Assembly (NCBI RefSeq): GCF_030064125.1
Contig: NZ_CP125957.1
Coordinates: 6,289,001-6,353,000 of the forward strand
Direction of reading: 5' to 3'
Length of the DNA stretch: 64,000 nucleotides
Origin: Pseudomonas sp. G2-4
GTDB taxonomy: Bacteria > Pseudomonadota > Gammaproteobacteria > Pseudomonadales > Pseudomonadaceae
Shown one piece after another: positions 40,252 to 52,166 of this stretch. Position 1 is the stretch's first letter. Each line of letters starts with the position of its first letter. The notes under the pieces are model-generated. The model saw nothing but the letters and a program-made list of their open reading frames with translations. It had not been told where the DNA came from and searched no databases. Made by a program: the position numbers and the translations under genes.

Positions 40252-40271
40252 CCCAGCCCACAGCGCCCTCC

Positions 40272-40299
40272 TGTGGGAGCGAGCAGGCTCGCTCCCACA
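40272..40299. repeat. Single REP unit, family A
   Basis: One perfect palindrome, TGTGGGAGCGAGC / GCTCGCTCCCACA around a two-base AG centre, between the convergent dppA-like and radC genes. Its strong stem may act as a terminator for either. Confidence 0.88.
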
Positions 40300-40323
40300 A
40301 AGGCCTCGCTCGTTAGATCGCGC

Positions 40324-40998
40324 CTACATCCACCCATACTCCGCCATCGACAACGGCTCCCCATCGCCGACGATGAAATGGTCGAGCACCCGCACATCGA
40401 TCAGCTCCAGCGCCTCCTGAAGCCGCTCAGTGAGCATCCGGTCGGCCTGGCTGGGCTCGGGGTTGCCTGAGGGGTGGTTGTGGCACAGGATCAGTGCGGC
40501 GGCGTTGTGGGCCAGGGCCCTTTTGACCACCTGTCGAGGATGAACACTGGCGCTGTCGATAGAGCCGCGGAACAGCGCCTCGAACGTCAGCACCTGATGC
40601 TTGGAATTGAGAAACAGGCAACCGAACACCTCATGGGGTTCATGGCGCAGCATTGACTTCAGGTATTCACGAACCGCAAATGGACTTTCCAGCATTGTCT
40701 TAGCGCGTGCCCGCTCAGCCAAATGCCGACGGCTCATTTCTTGAGCCGCTTGCAACTGGGCAAATTTTGCGGGTCCGAGCCCCATGTGACCGCTGAACGT
40801 GACCTGGTCCGCTTCCAGCAGCGCGCGCAGGCTGCCAAATTGAATCAATAGTTGTCGCGCCAGATCCACCGCGCTTTTCCCCGACACGCCGGTGCGTAAA
40901 AAAATCGCCAGTAACTCGGCATCTGAAAGACTCCCCGCTCCCAACGCCAATAACCGCTCCCGTGGCCGCTCGGCGGCAGGCCAATCGCGAATACTCAT
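40324..40998 (-). CDS. radC: RadC/YicR-family JAB-domain protein
   Basis: A 224-residue protein of the RadC family. It has an N-terminal helix-hairpin-helix region ([19 protein letters not shown] split) and a C-terminal JAB/MPN metal site [16 protein letters not shown]. Despite the name, a DNA repair role is not established. The frame is open much further upstream (to 42003, antisense to coaBC), but AGGGAG before the ATG at 40998 and the [16 protein letters not shown] start define the gene. It is divergent from coaBC. Confidence 0.94.
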   Translation of the reverse strand: MSIRDWPAAERPRERLLALGAGSLSDAELLAIFLRTGVSGKSAVDLARQLLIQFGSLRALLEADQVTFSGHMGLGPAKFAQLQAAQEMSRRHLAERARAKTMLESPFAVREYLKSMLRHEPHEVFGCLFLNSKHQVLTFEALFRGSIDSASVHPRQVVKRALAHNAAALILCHNHPSGNPEPSQADRMLTERLQEALELIDVRVLDHFIVGDGEPLSMAEYGWM

Positions 40999-41142
40999 AG
41001 CATCTCCCTGATTGTGGGCGCCGCTGTTCCGTAGCGGTCGCTGTGATATCGTAGCCCATCTTTTTTGCAGGCGATTTGCACCCTGGCAGCTGCTGCCAAG
41101 GGGTTCGCCTTGCACTGACCACTGAAATCGAAAGGCAGGCCT

Positions 41143-42351
41143 ATGCAGCGGCTGTATCGGAAACGCATCGTTCTGGGCGTCGGCGGCGGCATTGCCGCCT
41201 ACAAGAGCGCCGAGCTGGTTCGCCGACTCATCGACCAGGGCGCAGAAGTGCGGGTCGTCATGACCCGCGGCGGCAGTGAGTTCATCACCCCGCTGACCAT
41301 GCAGGCCCTGTCCGGGCACCCGGTTCACCTGGATTTGCTCGATCCGGCGGCCGAAGCCGCCATGGGCCATATCGAGCTGGCCAAATGGGCCGACCTGGTG
41401 CTCATCGCCCCAGCCACGGCCGACCTGATCGCCCGCCTGGCCCAAGGCATCGCCGATGATTTGCTGACCACCCTGGTGCTCGCCACCGACGCCGTGGTCG
41501 CCGTCGCCCCGGCCATGAACCAGGCGATGTGGCGCGATCCGGCCACCCAGGCCAACCTGCAACTGCTCGAAAGCCGTGACCTGAAAGTCTTCGGCCCGGC
41601 CTCCGGCAGCCAGGCTTGCGGCGATGTCGGCATGGGCCGCATGCTTGAAGCCACTGACCTGGCTCAGTGCGCCGCCGACTGCTTCCAGCGCCAGGCCCTG
41701 ACCGGCAAACACGTGCTGATCACCGCCGGACCGACCCAGGAAAACATCGACCCGGTGCGCTACATCACCAACCACAGCTCCGGGAAAATGGGTTTTGCCC
41801 TGGCCGAAGCCGCGGTGGAAGCTGGCGCCAGGGTGACGCTGATCACCGGCCCCGTGCACTTGCCGACCCCGGACCGGGTCACCCGCATCGACGTGGTCAG
41901 CGCCCGGGACATGCTCGCGGCCTGCGAAGCAGCCATCCCGTGCGATCTTTTCATCGCCTCGGCGGCGGTAGCGGATTACCGCCCCGAAGTCGTCGCCCCG
42001 CAAAAATTGAAGAAAGACCCTACAAGCGGCGACGGCCTGCTACTACAAATGGTGCGCAACCCGGATATCCTCGCCACCATCGCCACTCGCCCTGACCGGC
42101 CCTTCAGTGTCGGCTTCGCCGCCGAGACCGAACACCTGCTCGATTACGCCGCACGCAAACTCAAGGACAAGAATCTGGACTTGATCGTCGCCAACGACGT
42201 CGCCAACCCGAGCATCGGCTTCAACAGCGAAGAAAACGCCTGCAGCGTGATCGACCGCCAGTTGCACGCCACACTTTTCGCCCAGACCAGCAAGAGCAAG
42301 ATTGCCCGCCAGCTGGTCACCTTTATCGCCGAACGTCTGAACCAGGTTTAA
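41143..42351 (+). CDS. coaBC: Bifunctional phosphopantothenoylcysteine decarboxylase/synthetase
   Basis: A 402-residue two-domain enzyme of coenzyme A synthesis. The N-terminal flavoprotein CoaC (about 1-190) has [16 protein letters not shown], the PAMNQAMW substrate clamp and [10 protein letters not shown] with the active cysteine. The C-terminal CoaB synthetase (about 190-400) has [18 protein letters not shown], the [13 protein letters not shown] loop and the KLKKDP motif. It is followed after 5 bp by dut. Confidence 0.97.
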   Translation: MQRLYRKRIVLGVGGGIAAYKSAELVRRLIDQGAEVRVVMTRGGSEFITPLTMQALSGHPVHLDLLDPAAEAAMGHIELAKWADLVLIAPATADLIARLAQGIADDLLTTLVLATDAVVAVAPAMNQAMWRDPATQANLQLLESRDLKVFGPASGSQACGDVGMGRMLEATDLAQCAADCFQRQALTGKHVLITAGPTQENIDPVRYITNHSSGKMGFALAEAAVEAGARVTLITGPVHLPTPDRVTRIDVVSARDMLAACEAAIPCDLFIASAAVADYRPEVVAPQKLKKDPTSGDGLLLQMVRNPDILATIATRPDRPFSVGFAAETEHLLDYAARKLKDKNLDLIVANDVANPSIGFNSEENACSVIDRQLHATLFAQTSKSKIARQLVTFIAERLNQV

Positions 42352-42356
42352 TTTTC

Positions 42357-42812
42357 ATGCACGCCTTACAAGCCAAGATTCTCGATCCACGCATCGGCAA
42401 CGAATTCCCGCTGCCGCAATACGCCACCCCGGGCTCCGCCGGCCTCGACCTGCGGGCAATGCTCAAGCAGGACACGATCCTCGAACCGGGGCAGACCTTG
42501 CTGATCCCTACCGGCCTGTCGGTGTACATCGGCGACCCTGGCTTGGCCGCACTGATCCTGCCGCGCTCCGGACTGGGCCATAAGCACGGCATCGTGCTGG
42601 GCAACCTGGTAGGGCTGATCGACTCCGATTACCAGGGCGAGCTGATGGTTTCGTGCTGGAACCGCGGTCAAACCGCGTTCAACATCGCGGTGGGCGAGCG
42701 CATCGCCCAATTGGTATTGGTGCCGGTGGTCCAGGCTCACTTCGAACTGGTGGAAGAATTCGACGAAAGCCAGCGCGGCGCCGGCGGTTTCGGGCATTCG
42801 GGCAGCCACTGA
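42357..42812 (+). CDS. dut: dUTP pyrophosphatase
   Basis: A 151-residue trimeric dUTPase that keeps uracil out of DNA and supplies dUMP. All five motifs are visible: [49 protein letters not shown] and the C-terminal [12 protein letters not shown]. It starts 5 bp after coaBC and is followed by a GC-rich hairpin at 42826-42846. Confidence 0.97.
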   Translation: MHALQAKILDPRIGNEFPLPQYATPGSAGLDLRAMLKQDTILEPGQTLLIPTGLSVYIGDPGLAALILPRSGLGHKHGIVLGNLVGLIDSDYQGELMVSCWNRGQTAFNIAVGERIAQLVLVPVVQAHFELVEEFDESQRGAGGFGHSGSH

Positions 42813-42825
42813 TCCTGCTGTTTCA

Positions 42826-42846
42826 AGCCGGGCGTTCTGCCCGGCT
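42826..42846 (+). terminator. Probable terminator after dut
   Basis: An 8-bp stem AGCCGGGC / GCCCGGCT with loop GTTCT, followed by CGTTTGTT, a weak T-tract. Confidence 0.65.
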
Positions 42847-43071
42847 CGTTTGTTAAGCTTCTGTTTCAGGACGATAAATGCGAAAGGGCTCTGGGCAAGG
42901 TTTTCCCATCCGGAATCAACGTATTAGGCTAATGTGTTCAAGGTAACGCTGTCTCATGGCACTTTCCCACCGCGAACTCTCTGTCAAAAACGCCGTCATA
43001 CCCTTCAGCTTGAGCCTGCCGACGCTCGCCGTCGGCCTGTCCAGTCACTTTCCTGATAGAGCGCCCCGCCC

Positions 43072-44469
43072 ATGAACACCCCAGCTGCAATCGCCCCGAT
43101 CTTCCCTGACAGCATCTTCCGCGCCTACGACATCCGTGGTGTGGTACCGGAAACCCTCACCGCCGAAACCGCCTACTGGATCGGCCGCGCCATCGGCTCC
43201 CAGAGCCTGGCCCAGGGCGAACCGAACGTGTCCGTCGGCCGCGATGGCCGCTTGTCGGGCCCGGAATTGGTCGAGCAGTTGATCAAAGGCGTTGCCGACA
43301 GTGGCTGCCACGTCAGCGACGTGGGCCTGGTGCCGACCCCGGCGCTGTACTACGCCGCCAACGTGCTGGCCGGTAAATCCGGCGTGATGCTCACCGGCAG
43401 CCACAACCCGTCGAACTACAACGGCTTCAAGATCGTCATCGCTGGCGACACCCTCGCCAACGAGCAGATCCAGGCCCTGCACACCCGCCTCAAGACCAAC
43501 GATCTGAGCAGCGGCCAGGGCAGCGTGACCCAGGTCGATATCCTTGAGCGCTACAACGACGAAATCGTCAAAGACGTGAAACTCGCCCGTCGCCTGAAAG
43601 TAGTGGTCGACTGCGGCAACGGCGCGGCCGGTGTGATCGCCCCACAACTGATCGAAGCCCTGAACTGCGAAGTCATTCCGCTGTTCTGCGACGTGGACGG
43701 CAATTTCCCCAACCACCACCCGGACCCGGGCAAGCTGGAAAACCTGCAAGACCTGATCGCCAAGGTCAAGGAAACCAACGCCGACCTGGGCCTGGCCTTC
43801 GACGGTGACGGCGACCGCGTGGGCGTGGTGACCAATACCGGCAGTGTCGTATTCCCGGACCGCCTGCTGATGCTGTTCGCTCGCGACGTAGTGGCGCGCA
43901 ATCCGAACGCGGAAATCATCTTCGACGTTAAGTGCACCCGTCGCCTGGTGCCGTTGATCAAGGAATACGGCGGCCGTCCGCTGATGTGGAAAACCGGTCA
44001 TTCGCTGATCAAGAAAAAGATGAAGCAAAGCGGCGCCCTGCTGGCCGGCGAGATGAGCGGGCACATCTTCTTCAAGGAGCGCTGGTTCGGTTTCGACGAC
44101 GGTATCTACAGCGCCGCGCGCCTGCTGGAAATCCTCAGCAAGGAAAAATCCAGCGCCGAAGAGCTGTTCGCGACCTTCCCGAACGATATTTCTACGCCAG
44201 AAATCAATATCCATGTGACCGAAGAGAGCAAATTCAGCATCATTGATGCACTGCACGACGCCCAGTGGGGCGAAGGGGCCGAACTGACCACCATCGACGG
44301 TGTGCGGGTCGACTACCCACAAGGCTGGGGCCTGGTCCGCGCGTCCAACACCACACCGGTGCTGGTCCTGCGTTTCGAGGCTGACAACGAAGCCGAACTG
44401 CAGCGCATCAAGGACGTGTTCCACACCCAACTCAAACGTGTTGCACCCGATCTCCAACTACCGTTTTGA
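43072..44469 (+). CDS. algC: Phosphomannomutase/phosphoglucomutase AlgC
   Basis: A 465-residue enzyme that interconverts mannose-1-P/6-P and glucose-1-P/6-P for alginate, LPS and other polysaccharides. The phosphoserine is S110 in LTGSHNPSNYNGFK; the metal loop is FDGDGDRVG and the sugar loop GEMSGHIFF. The upstream 259 bp hold a 39-codon frame ending on this ATG (42956-43075). The long N-terminal extension annotated in some P. aeruginosa versions is not possible here because stops intervene. It is followed by argB after 23 bp. Confidence 0.96.
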   Translation: MNTPAAIAPIFPDSIFRAYDIRGVVPETLTAETAYWIGRAIGSQSLAQGEPNVSVGRDGRLSGPELVEQLIKGVADSGCHVSDVGLVPTPALYYAANVLAGKSGVMLTGSHNPSNYNGFKIVIAGDTLANEQIQALHTRLKTNDLSSGQGSVTQVDILERYNDEIVKDVKLARRLKVVVDCGNGAAGVIAPQLIEALNCEVIPLFCDVDGNFPNHHPDPGKLENLQDLIAKVKETNADLGLAFDGDGDRVGVVTNTGSVVFPDRLLMLFARDVVARNPNAEIIFDVKCTRRLVPLIKEYGGRPLMWKTGHSLIKKKMKQSGALLAGEMSGHIFFKERWFGFDDGIYSAARLLEILSKEKSSAEELFATFPNDISTPEINIHVTEESKFSIIDALHDAQWGEGAELTTIDGVRVDYPQGWGLVRASNTTPVLVLRFEADNEAELQRIKDVFHTQLKRVAPDLQLPF

Positions 44470-44492
44470 TTTTTGAATCACCGGAGCCCTGA

Positions 44493-45398
<906 letters not shown>

Positions 45399-45409
45399 GC
45401 GACACTCAT

Positions 45410-45452
45410 AAAAAAGGCCCCGCTCAACCAAGTTGAGCGGGGCCTTTTTTTT
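45410..45452 (+). terminator. Strong terminator after argB
   Basis: A long stem from AAAAAAGGCCCCGCTCAAC to its complement ending GGGGCCTTTTTTTT, with a 4-nt loop. Confidence 0.95.
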
Positions 45453-45477
45453 ACACCACTTATTCAGATGATGTTCT

Positions 45478-45572
45478 TGTGGCGAGGGAGCTTGCTCCCG
45501 CTGGGCCGCGCAGCGGCCCCAACATTCTTGCGGTCGCTACGCAACCGAGCGGGAGCAAGCTCCCTCGCCACA
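45478..45572. repeat. REP module, family B
   Basis: Outer arms TGTGGCGAGGGAGCTTGCTC and complement. The first inner hairpin is GGGCCGC/GCGGCCC (45503-45519, perfect). The second (GGTCGC/GCAACC) has one mismatched pair. It lies between argB and the convergent pyrE. Confidence 0.9.
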
Positions 45573-45586
45573 GGAATCAAAAGCCT

Positions 45587-46231
45587 TCAGACACCAAACT
45601 GCGCCCGATAAGCCTCAACCGCCGGCAAATGCTGCTTGAGCTGCGGATCGTCGGCCAAAAACTCCAGGACCTGGTTCAGCGACACGATGCTGATCACCGG
45701 AATGCCAAAGTCGCGCTCCACTTCCTGGATCGCCGACAACTCACCGTTGCCGCGCTCCTGACGGTTCAGGGCGATCAGCACGCCGGCCGCCTTGGCGCCT
45801 TCCTGGGAAGCGATGATCTGCATCACTTCGCGGATGGCAGTGCCGGCGGTGATCACGTCGTCGATGATCAGCACTTCACCGGTCAGCGGTGCGCCCACCA
45901 GGCTGCCGCCTTCGCCATGGGCCTTGGCTTCCTTGCGGTTGAAACACCAGGGCAGGTCGCGGCCGTGGTGTTCGGCCAAGGCGACGGCGGTGGTGGCGGC
46001 CAATGGGATGCCTTTGTAGGCTGGGCCAAACAACACATCAAACGCAATGCCGCTCTCGACGATGGCCGCCGCATAGAAACGGCCCAGCTGCGCCAGGGCG
46101 GAACCGCTGTTGAACAGGCCGGCATTGAAGAAGTACGGGCTGGTGCGACCGGACTTGAGGGTGAACTCACCGAAGCGCAAAACGCCGCGATCGATGGCAA
46201 AACGAATGAAATCGCGCTGATACGCTTGCAT
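45587..46231 (-). CDS. pyrE: Orotate phosphoribosyltransferase
   Basis: A 214-residue pyrimidine enzyme that makes OMP from orotate and PRPP. The PRPP loop [16 protein letters not shown] is intact, with AYKGIPLA and the flexible-loop [12 protein letters not shown]. The frame is open to 46252, but the ATG at 46231 gives [13 protein letters not shown], the usual start. It is divergent from crc across 82 bp that contain a perfect palindrome. Confidence 0.97.
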   Translation of the reverse strand: MQAYQRDFIRFAIDRGVLRFGEFTLKSGRTSPYFFNAGLFNSGSALAQLGRFYAAAIVESGIAFDVLFGPAYKGIPLAATTAVALAEHHGRDLPWCFNRKEAKAHGEGGSLVGAPLTGEVLIIDDVITAGTAIREVMQIIASQEGAKAAGVLIALNRQERGNGELSAIQEVERDFGIPVISIVSLNQVLEFLADDPQLKQHLPAVEAYRAQFGV

Positions 46232-46276
46232 GAAAAAAGCCCCAAATACCACGGATTTAGCTAAATAGGTACACGC

Positions 46277-46291
46277 CGTGTATCATACACG
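46277..46291. promoter_or_regulatory. Perfect 15-bp palindrome between pyrE and crc
   Basis: CGTGTAT-C-ATACACG, 45 bp before pyrE and 22 bp before crc. It contains -10-like hexamers on both strands (TATCAT, TATGAT), so a protein bound there could affect both promoters. Confidence 0.5.
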
Positions 46292-46313
46292 CACGTGATT
46301 TTTGGGGCCATTT

Positions 46314-47093
46314 ATGCGGATCATCAGTGTGAACGTCAATGGTATTCAGGCTGCAGTGGAGCGAGGTTTGCTCAGTTGGCTGCAAGCACAGAATGCCGAC
46401 GTCATCTGCCTGCAGGACACCCGCGCCTCCGCCTTTGAACTGGACGATGCAGCCTTCCAACTGGATGGTTACTTCCTTTATGCATGCGATGCCGAAGTCC
46501 CCGCCCAGGGTGGCGTGGCTTTGTACTCGCGGCTGCAACCGAAGGCTGTCATCAACGGTCTCGGTTTCGAGACGGCGGACCGCTACGGGCGCTACCTGCA
46601 AGCCGATTTTGACAAGGTCAGCATCGCGACCTTACTGCTCCCTTCGGGGCAGAACGGCGATGAAGATTTGAATCAGAAATTCAAGCTAATGGACGACTTC
46701 GCCCGTTATCTGGATAAACAGCGGCGCAAACGTCGCGAGTACATTTATTGTGGCTCGCTGTACGTGGCGCAGCAGAAGCTGGATATCAAGAACTGGCGCG
46801 ACAGCCAACAATCCCCGGGATTCCTGGCGCCGGAACGGGCCTGGATGGACGAGATCATTGGCAACATGGGTTATGTCGACGCCCTGCGGGAAGTCAGCCG
46901 TGAAGGCGATCAGTACAGCTGGTGGCCAGACAATGAACAGGCCGAGATGCTCAACCTCGGCTGGCGCTTCGACTATCAGTTGCTGACGCCCGGCTTGCGC
47001 CGCTTCGTACGCAGCGCCCGCTTGCCGCGCCAGCCACGGTTCTCGCAACACGCACCGCTGATCGTCGATTACGACTGGACGCTGACCATCTGA
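46314..47093 (+). CDS. crc: Catabolite repression control protein Crc
   Basis: A 259-residue protein with the exonuclease/endonuclease/phosphatase fold that lacks nuclease function and stabilises Hfq on A-rich target mRNAs, blocking translation of genes for less preferred carbon sources. MRIISVNVNGIQAAVERGLL, VICLQDTRA and RFDYQLLTPGLRR are typical. The start is ATG 46314, the first codon giving the conserved N-terminus. pyrE is divergent and gltS convergent, with a shared terminator between. Confidence 0.97.
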   Translation: MRIISVNVNGIQAAVERGLLSWLQAQNADVICLQDTRASAFELDDAAFQLDGYFLYACDAEVPAQGGVALYSRLQPKAVINGLGFETADRYGRYLQADFDKVSIATLLLPSGQNGDEDLNQKFKLMDDFARYLDKQRRKRREYIYCGSLYVAQQKLDIKNWRDSQQSPGFLAPERAWMDEIIGNMGYVDALREVSREGDQYSWWPDNEQAEMLNLGWRFDYQLLTPGLRRFVRSARLPRQPRFSQHAPLIVDYDWTLTI

Positions 47094-47148
47094 ATGTCCT
47101 TCGTGGTATGGGTCGGGCTGCGAAAGCAGTCGAGTCGACCCGCTAAAG

Positions 47149-47180
47149 AAAATGCCCGTATCGAAAGATACGGGCATTTT
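47149..47180. terminator. Bidirectional terminator between crc and gltS
   Basis: A 14-bp stem AAAATGCCCGTATC / GATACGGGCATTTT with a GAAA tetraloop, followed by a T-run on the crc strand. Confidence 0.93.
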
Positions 47181-47217
47181 CTTTTTAGACCGGTGTCACT
47201 CACACAAACGCTGAACC

Positions 47218-48423
47218 TCAAGCAGCAGCAAAAAACGGCAGGGCAAGGTACAACTTGATCACGATGACATTAATGATGTCGATGAAGAAGGCACCCACCA
47301 TCGGCACCACCAGGAACGCCATTTGCGAAGGTCCGTAGCGCTGTGTCACCGCTTGCATGTTAGCGATGGCCGTTGGTGTGGCGCCCAGTCCAAAACCGCA
47401 ATGACCTGCCGCCAGTACTGCCGCGTCGTAGTTACGCCCCATCATTCTGAATGTCACAAAAATCGCAAACAATGCCATACCGAGTGCTTGCACAGCCAAG
47501 ATGATGAAGATCGGCAACGCCAGTGCAGCCAGGTCCCATAGCTTGAGCGACATCAGGGCAATTGCCAGGAACAGCGACAAACTGACATTCCCCAGCACGG
47601 AAACTTCACGCTCAAACACCTGATACAAGCCAAGCGCCGAAAGGCCATTGCGCAAAACAACACCTACAAACAAGACGCAAACGAAGGTCGGCAACTCAAA
47701 GGCTGTTTCATGGAGAATGCCATTCAGCAAAGTACCTGCCAGTAAGCTGACCGCGATCAGGGCGAGTGTTTCGATAAACGAAAATGGCGTGATCGAACGC
47801 TCTTTGTTCGGCTGCTCAAAACCCTTCGGCAGCCGCGGTCTTTCTTGCTCCAGCCCCGGTATCTGGACACGCTTGACGAGCAGACGAGCCACCGGCCCTC
47901 CAATCAGGCCGCCCAATACCAGGCCAAACGTCGCAGAGGCCATCGCAAGTTCGGAAGCGGAAGCCAGACCGAACTTCTCACTGAACATCGTTCCCCACGC
48001 GGCCCCCGTACCATGCCCGCCGGACAAGGTGATCGAGCCTGTCAACAGGCCCATCAGCGGATCGAGCCCCAACATCGTTGCAAGCCCGATGCCCAGGGCA
48101 TTCTGGACCACCAAAAGCCCGACGACCGCCAGCAGGAAAACCCCCACTACACGCCCGCCTTTCTTCAAGCTGGCAAAGTCTGCACTCAAGCCAATGGTGG
48201 CAAAAAACGCCAACATCAAGGGTGTCTGCAGGGACGTATCGAATCGCACCTCAATATCAAGGAATCGCAAGGCGAGGAGAACCAAGGCAACTACCAAGCC
48301 GCCCGCTACGGGTTCGGGAATATTATAAGCGCGGAGGAAACCGACACGCGCGACAAGTCTGCGCCCCAACAAAAGTACTAAGGAAGCGGCTACCAGTGTT
48401 CCGTAAAAATCGAGTTGAACCAT
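47218..48423 (-). CDS. gltS: Sodium/glutamate symporter GltS
   Basis: A 401-residue inner-membrane sodium-dependent glutamate carrier. About ten to twelve helices are present, with the two reentrant-loop signatures SITLSGGHGTGAAWG and the second-half GHCGFGLGATPTAIANM. The N-terminus MVQLDFYGTLVAASLVLLLGR (residues 1-21) is the GltS pattern. No clear GGAG precedes the ATG; instead AAGAATAA lies 5 bp upstream, a full match to the Hfq/Crc motif AANAANAA. It is convergent with crc. Confidence 0.94.
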   Translation of the reverse strand: MVQLDFYGTLVAASLVLLLGRRLVARVGFLRAYNIPEPVAGGLVVALVLLALRFLDIEVRFDTSLQTPLMLAFFATIGLSADFASLKKGGRVVGVFLLAVVGLLVVQNALGIGLATMLGLDPLMGLLTGSITLSGGHGTGAAWGTMFSEKFGLASASELAMASATFGLVLGGLIGGPVARLLVKRVQIPGLEQERPRLPKGFEQPNKERSITPFSFIETLALIAVSLLAGTLLNGILHETAFELPTFVCVLFVGVVLRNGLSALGLYQVFEREVSVLGNVSLSLFLAIALMSLKLWDLAALALPIFIILAVQALGMALFAIFVTFRMMGRNYDAAVLAAGHCGFGLGATPTAIANMQAVTQRYGPSQMAFLVVPMVGAFFIDIINVIVIKLYLALPFFAAA

Positions 48424-48700
48424 CGGGTTTATTCTTGCGGCCTATATTCAGAAGCGAACTGTTTACCTGGACACGCCTCTTGAACAGGTTGATTGTCTCA
48501 ACGCTGATTGGTTGTGTGATTCAATGACCTTCACTGGTCTGAATATATCGAAATATTTCTAGATAAATATAACTTGGCGCAACCTTATCAATCGGCAAGT
48601 CTCATTGCCAAGAACATAGGCTGTATTGGGACTGTTTAGTTGTGACTGGACGTGTATGAGCGATACACACATAGTTCGAAACATTTATCCGACAAATAAA
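48424..48700. other. AT-rich leader/promoter region of gltS, no gene seen
   Basis: This part of the 362-bp gap is markedly richer in A/T than its surroundings and presumably holds the gltS promoter. The only strong structure is the terminator at 48701-48734. No open frame worth calling was seen. Confidence 0.5.
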
Positions 48701-48734
48701 AAACAAATGCCCCGACAAGTCGGGGCATTTGTTT
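48701..48734 (-). terminator. Terminator of the DUF4870 gene
   Basis: Stem AAACAAATGCCCCGA / TCGGGGCATTTGTTT with a 4-nt loop, downstream of the DUF4870 stop and before the gltS promoter region. Confidence 0.9.
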
Positions 48735-48785
48735 GAGTCGTGGCGCACGGGGGATTAGTTCAAACCGGGTTGCCAACCTCTTCCG

Positions 48786-49154
48786 TTACTTGACCAATCG
48801 CCAGGTAAACGGATACCGGTACGGCTGCCCTTCATTGGCCTTCACCCCACCGATAATGGTCAGCACCAACGCACCGATAGCCACCAGGCCGAACAGGAAG
48901 AAGCCAATCACCACGACCATCAGCAGCAGGCTGATCGCCGAGGCAATCGCCACGGTGATCTGGAAATTCAGCGCTTCCTTGCCCTGGGCATCGATGAACG
49001 GGTCGGATTCGCGCTTGAGCTGCCAGAGCACCAGCGGCCCGATCAGCGTGCCGAACGGAATCCAGATCCCCAGCAAGGCGGACAGGTGACAGAACATCGC
49101 CCATTGACGCGCCTCCTTGCTGGGCTGGGGCAGTAGGACTTGTTCATCACTCAT
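48786..49154 (-). CDS. DUF4870 membrane protein
   Basis: A 122-residue inner-membrane protein of the DUF4870 family with three or four helices (AMFCHLSALLGIWIPFGTLI as helix 1, then a paired helix region at 60-105). FIDAQGKEALNFQIT is the family signature. Function unknown. It starts 30 bp after the rph stop, so it may be read from the rph transcript. Start at ATG 49154 (MSDEQ) with AGGAG upstream. Confidence 0.88.
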   Translation of the reverse strand: MSDEQVLLPQPSKEARQWAMFCHLSALLGIWIPFGTLIGPLVLWQLKRESDPFIDAQGKEALNFQITVAIASAISLLLMVVVIGFFLFGLVAIGALVLTIIGGVKANEGQPYRYPFTWRLVK

Positions 49155-49184
49155 GACATTCTCCTTGCCTGAAGCGCGAAACAA

Positions 49185-49907
49185 TCAGTCAGCCAATGCG
49201 GCCTTTTGCAGTTCGAAAATCTCGTTCATGCCTTTCTTCGCCAACTCCAGCATAGCGTTCAATTCTTCCGGCTGGAACGGCGCGCCTTCAGCAGTGCCCT
49301 GGACTTCAATGAAGCCGCCAGCGCTGGTCATGACCACGTTCAAGTCGGTCTCCGCGGCGGAGTCTTCCAGGTAGTCCAGGTCCAGCACCGGCTCGCCCTG
49401 GTAAATGCCTACCGACACCGCGGCGATCATCTGCTTGAGCGGATCGCCGCCCTTGAGGCCGCCACGCTTCTTGATCACTTTCAAGGCATCGACCAGCGCG
49501 ACCATGGCGCCGGTGATCGACGCGGTACGCGTGCCGCCATCGGCCTGGATCACGTCGCAATCGACATACAAGGTCACGTCGCCCAGCTTGGACATGTCCA
49601 GTGCGGCCCGCAGCGAACGGCCGATCAGGCGCTGGATCTCCAGGGTCCGGCCGCCCTGCTTGCCACGGCTGGCTTCGCGCTGGTTCCGCTCACCGGTGGC
49701 GCGCGGCAGCATGCCGTATTCGGCGGTCAACCAGCCTTGGCCCTGGCCCTTGAGGAAGCGTGGCACACCGTTTTCGACGCTGACTGTGCAGATGACTTTG
49801 GTATCACCGAATTCGACCAGTACAGATCCCTCGGCGTGTTTGGTGTAGTTGCGGGTAATGCGGATCGAGCGGAGCTGATCGGCAGCGCGACCACTTGGAC
49901 GTTTCAT
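49185..49907 (-). CDS. rph: Ribonuclease PH
   Basis: A 240-residue phosphorolytic 3'-5' exoribonuclease that trims tRNA 3' ends. [20 protein letters not shown], the [13 protein letters not shown] segment, [12 protein letters not shown] and the phosphate site [11 protein letters not shown] are intact. The frame is open to 49967, but the ATG at 49907 matches the family. It is divergent from yicC over 273 bp, as in other gammaproteobacteria. Confidence 0.97.
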   Translation of the reverse strand: MKRPSGRAADQLRSIRITRNYTKHAEGSVLVEFGDTKVICTVSVENGVPRFLKGQGQGWLTAEYGMLPRATGERNQREASRGKQGGRTLEIQRLIGRSLRAALDMSKLGDVTLYVDCDVIQADGGTRTASITGAMVALVDALKVIKKRGGLKGGDPLKQMIAAVSVGIYQGEPVLDLDYLEDSAAETDLNVVMTSAGGFIEVQGTAEGAPFQPEELNAMLELAKKGMNEIFELQKAALAD

Positions 49908-50138
49908 AGGGAACACCTGTACGGAGGACGGAAAACTGTCGAGCATTATAGAGCCGTGAATCGTCATAGGGCAGTTAAACGTAGCGCAGTTCTAAAAAGC
50001 CGTTGCGAGCGAAGACGCTCAACGCCCCGGCCGACAGGCTGCAGCGCTTTGTCGCATGCGCGTTTGGGGCATGCGTCTCACTGCGCTACAATCCTGCGCC
50101 TTTGCTGCCCTTGGGCTTTTATTCACAGATATCAGGCT

Positions 50139-50173
50139 CCATGACCGCCGGTCATGGCCGCCTCATTGCGAGG
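50139..50173 (+). promoter_or_regulatory. Tandem hairpins in the yicC leader
   Basis: The first dyad is CCATGACC-GCC-GGTCATGG (50139-50157, perfect 8-bp arms). The second is CCTC-ATTGC-GAGG (50161-50173), whose right arm overlaps the yicC ribosome site GAGGA. Together they could control yicC translation. Confidence 0.5.
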
Positions 50174-50180
50174 AACCTCC

Positions 50181-51675
<1,495 letters not shown>

Positions 51676-51749
51676 ACAGCCCTTCCCAAAACCGCTGCGA
51701 CGGCTTTACATTGGTACTCGCAGCGCGCCGAGGGGTTTGGTTAAAAAAT

Positions 51750-51779
51750 CAGCGCTTCCCTAAACGCTGGTGTTTTTTT
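51750..51779 (+). terminator. Weak terminator between gmk and rpoZ
   Basis: A short stem CAGCG / CGCTG with a 10-nt loop, followed by GTGTTTTTTT. It would reduce but probably not abolish read-through to rpoZ. Confidence 0.6.
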
Positions 51780-51842
51780 AAACTGTCGAGTCCGCTCGCC
51801 CAACCGGGCAGCGCGCATATTGCATTCGCTCCGAGGAATACC

Positions 51843-52106
51843 ATGGCCCGCGTAACCGTTGAAGACTGCCTAGAACACGTGGAAAACCGCTTTGAGCTGG
51901 TCATGCTCTCTACCAAGCGTGCCCGTCAACTGGCCACCGGCGGCAAAGAGCCATTGGTCCAGTGGGAAAACGACAAGCCTACCGTAGTAGCGCTGCGTGA
52001 AATCGCCGAAGGCCTGATGAGCTACGAGTTCATCGCCAACGCTGAAATCGTTGAAGACGAACCGCTGTTCGCAGCGTTCGAGGACGAGTCCAACGAGGCG
52101 GTCTAA
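51843..52106 (+). CDS. rpoZ: RNA polymerase omega subunit
   Basis: An 87-residue subunit that helps RNA polymerase assembly and forms part of a ppGpp site. [20 protein letters not shown] and [13 protein letters not shown] are canonical. The open frame extends upstream to 51711, but GAGGAAT precedes the ATG at 51843. spoT follows after 60 bp, placing two ppGpp-related genes together. Confidence 0.97.
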   Translation: MARVTVEDCLEHVENRFELVMLSTKRARQLATGGKEPLVQWENDKPTVVALREIAEGLMSYEFIANAEIVEDEPLFAAFEDESNEAV

Positions 52107-52166
52107 GCCTATGCCTGGTCGACGTAGCACGGCGCGGGGTCACAGCAAACGGCAGGAGTCATTATC

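Noticed and set aside
40999..42003. N-terminal extension of radC to 559 codons
   Set aside because: The extra part is antisense to coaBC and the RadC start with its ribosome site is clear at 40998.
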